A DNA stretch of 64,000 bases, from positions 81,760-145,759 of the forward strand of contig UQJC01000002.1 of assembly GCA_900541335.1 (NCBI GenBank). The letters run 5' to 3'. Under the pieces are notes generated by a model. The model saw only the letters and a list, made by a program, of their open reading frames with translations. It was not told the DNA's origin and ran no database searches. Both the position numbers and the translations under genes were made by a program. Source of the DNA: an uncultured Prevotella sp. (lineage in GTDB: Bacteria > Bacteroidota > Bacteroidia > Bacteroidales > Bacteroidaceae). Every line of letters begins with the position of its first letter. Position 1 is the first letter of the stretch. This document shows, piece after piece, positions 62,429-64,000 of the stretch.

Positions 62429-63583
62429 ATGAAAATAAAATTCATCACCTCTCTCATCTTTGCGTTCGTTGTCCTGACAGGGCAGGCACAAACTTTCACA
62501 GCACACCTTGAAGACAGCATCGACTTCATTATTAGCGGTACCACCACCAGTCAACACGACAGTGTGGCGGCCTTCCCGTGTGCTCCACATGGAGAAATTA
62601 AAAAATTCCCCATTGTTGATGGGGCATTCACGGTGACGGGACGATTGCCACGCCACACATTCTTACAAATTGGCGACAATATCGGCAATGATCTTTATTT
62701 CATTATCAACGAAACCCCAACCAAAGTCAACTTGGTAACAGGCGAAATAAAGGGCAGTGCCTTGCAGGAAGAATTCATACGGATTCAGTTGCACGAACGT
62801 GACATTGAAGCTGATCTAATGACTTGGTGGTATCAAATCAGTGATAACGAAAAAGCTCGCCTCTACGATATGTATGAGGGAGAACTGGATGATGCTACGC
62901 CCGAGGACTCCGCCCGTTTCAAAAAATTCAAGGCTACGATGGACAAAAGGATGGAATTCGTGCGACAAATTGTTCGTGACAATCAAGACAATGTCATCCC
63001 TGCCTGGTATCTCTTTGTCAATCACAACAACCTCAGTTACGAAGAAATGCAGGAATTTATCCGTGATGACGCGCCTTATGCCCGACACCCTGCCATGGAA
63101 TTTCCTTGGAGATCTTATTGGCAACAAACAAAACAGATGCGTCTCACTGGCAACCATGCTCCCGACTTCGAAGCCATAGCTCCTGATGGAACTCGACATA
63201 AACTCTCAGAATATCTCGGCAAGAAACAATATGTCCTTATTGATTTTTGGACTTCATGGTGTGGTCCTTGTATTGGTTCCTTTCCCTTTCTCAAGAAGTT
63301 ATATTCTCAATACCACGACCGAGGACTTTGTATGATAGGTGTTTCTGGAGACAAGGAACGCAACGCCTGGCTTAATGCGCTCGAACGTCACCAACTGCCG
63401 TGGATCTCACTTCTAAGTTCGGACAAGGCTGAGAATGATGCCTTGAAACTGTATAGCGTAGAAAAAATTCCTACCACCATTCTCATCAGTCCTGAAGGAA
63501 AGATAATAGCAACTGATATCAGCAATCACGACCTAAAAAGATTGCTTCAACAACTCCTCGGAGATATGCCTAACAGTAAATAA
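62429..63583 (+). CDS. TlpA-like thioredoxin-fold disulfide protein with DUF4369-type N-terminus
   Basis: This 384-aa exported thiol-disulfide protein has a signal peptide (MKIKFITSLIFAFVVLTGQAQ). An N-terminal beta domain (residues ~22-120: DFIISGTTTS, FPIVDGAFTVTGRLPRHTFLQIG, YFIINETPTKVNLVTGEIKGSALQEEF) resembles DUF4369. A helical linker follows. The C-terminal TlpA/ResA thioredoxin domain starts at GNHAPDFEAIAPDGTRHKLSEYLGKKQYVLIDFWTSWCGPC, with the redox pair CGPC near residues 280-283 and the cis-Pro in EKIPTTILI. It probably reduces or shuffles disulfides in the periplasm. The ATG at 62429 was chosen because the signal begins there. Confidence 0.9.
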   Translation: MKIKFITSLIFAFVVLTGQAQTFTAHLEDSIDFIISGTTTSQHDSVAAFPCAPHGEIKKFPIVDGAFTVTGRLPRHTFLQIGDNIGNDLYFIINETPTKVNLVTGEIKGSALQEEFIRIQLHERDIEADLMTWWYQISDNEKARLYDMYEGELDDATPEDSARFKKFKATMDKRMEFVRQIVRDNQDNVIPAWYLFVNHNNLSYEEMQEFIRDDAPYARHPAMEFPWRSYWQQTKQMRLTGNHAPDFEAIAPDGTRHKLSEYLGKKQYVLIDFWTSWCGPCIGSFPFLKKLYSQYHDRGLCMIGVSGDKERNAWLNALERHQLPWISLLSSDKAENDALKLYSVEKIPTTILISPEGKIIATDISNHDLKRLLQQLLGDMPNSK

Positions 63584-63649
63584 ATGCACCATAATAGCAT
63601 AAAATGAACCTTTGATAAAAGAATGCGTGAACTTTGGCACACCTTCTTA

Positions 63650-64000
63650 TTTTTATCGGACAGCAATAAATCGCAATAGCCACGATCTGCAACGACTACA
63701 GAATGAGGTGAAACGGGGATATCCCAAGCCCCCTATTGTCACCGCATTTGCCATCGGTCGTGTTTACGAATTCAGGAAGAAGACTGTCATCATCAAGTAA
63801 TGTGTGCATCTTCACCGCGCCTTTCTTTGTTGTGTAATGTGCCCATTCGTAGAGCGACATGGTCAGCGTGATGGTAGATGAGTCCAGCAATTTGATTCGC
63901 ATCTTGAAACGGAACCTGGTGCGTTGCCATATCGTCTGCTGTCCAAAATGAGCAAGCAGTGCATAGAATATCCGTCGGAACACGCCACTGTTCCTTTTTG
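63650..64000 (-). pseudogene. IS4-type transposase fragment, frameshifted and cut by the window edge
   Basis: Read from the right edge on the minus strand: SGVFRRIFYALLAHFGQQ, then IKLLDSSTITLTMSLYEWAH with the first catalytic Asp, KKGAVKMHTLLD, and LPEFVNTTDGKCGDNRG. In this frame the reading then runs into a stop within about 11 codons. In the adjacent frame the expected continuation GAWDIPVSPHSVVVADRGY appears, with the second catalytic Asp. The break falls in a run of five G (63732-63736 region). After CDLLL the similarity fades by about 63650, and the late Glu block is absent. It is a decayed remnant unless a -1 shift occurs at the G-run. Confidence 0.8.

Noticed and set aside
63612..63800. 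62-codon plus-strand open frame near the right edge
   Set aside because: It lies antisense to the transposase remnant, which has clear catalytic motifs on the minus strand.

Overview
The window looks like a chromosomal segment of a Bacteroidota bacterium, order Bacteroidales, most like the Prevotella/Alloprevotella group. The support is: (i) many -7 elements of the form TAnnTTTG, several with a TTG 19-21 bases upstream, which is the phylum-specific promoter; (ii) a fused SecDF; (iii) BspA-like LRR, PCMD, calycin-like, head-GIN and DUF4595-type surface proteins and lipoproteins; (iv) secreted proteins ending in a short sorting-like tail with GVYVxNGKKV; (v) little visible Shine-Dalgarno sequence. 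Genus is inference. No rRNA or tRNA gene and no CRISPR array was found.

Layout. 0.8-4.1 kb: SLC13-type permease, a small outer-membrane barrel and an ABM-fold monooxygenase, then a candidate ~60-nt small RNA with its own promoter and terminator. 4.7-12.3 kb: miaB, three tandem FKBP prolyl isomerases (periplasmic, lipoprotein, cytoplasmic), a sirtuin, murI, an OmpH/Skp chaperone and a lipoprotein. 13.0-17.8 kb: nrdD-nrdG (class III ribonucleotide reductase) behind a leader with long inverted repeats, a composite repeat block, and cysS. 18.0-20.1 kb (minus): a large secreted protein followed by a 57-aa acidic peptide gene. 20.4-35.5 kb: AlaX-like editing protein, head-GIN protein, argH, two exported proteins, gltX, waaA (Kdo transferase), two glycosyltransferases, recX, a transglutaminase/LRR lipoprotein and metG. 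35.6-36.9 kb: a second, inverted copy of the composite repeat block and a very regular 43-bp tandem array that abuts a xerD-type recombinase. 38-43.4 kb: aroQ, pyk, an O-methyltransferase, a PCMD lipoprotein and a PorT-like barrel. 43.5-47.2 kb: a calycin-like protein and a large PCMD/calycin protein followed by a second, related acidic peptide gene. 47.7-64 kb: typA, a YfhO-type membrane protein, an outer-membrane protein plus a large lipoprotein, secDF, a sialate O-acetylesterase, mdh, a TlpA-like thioredoxin and a frameshifted IS4-type transposase fragment at the right edge.

Most genes are housekeeping (translation fidelity and aminoacylation, glycolysis/TCA, envelope biogenesis and secretion). 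The accessory interest lies in two matching cassettes: a sorting-tail surface protein, then a ~58-aa acidic peptide sharing YIAP/LQAE and SxSESW-like motifs, then a terminator with an AAGCCCCGA arm. The repeat systems are the other notable content: the 43-bp array next to xerD, the composite palindromic blocks and a dispersed ~120-bp intergenic repeat. Annotation rests on reading motifs by eye; no database search was run.
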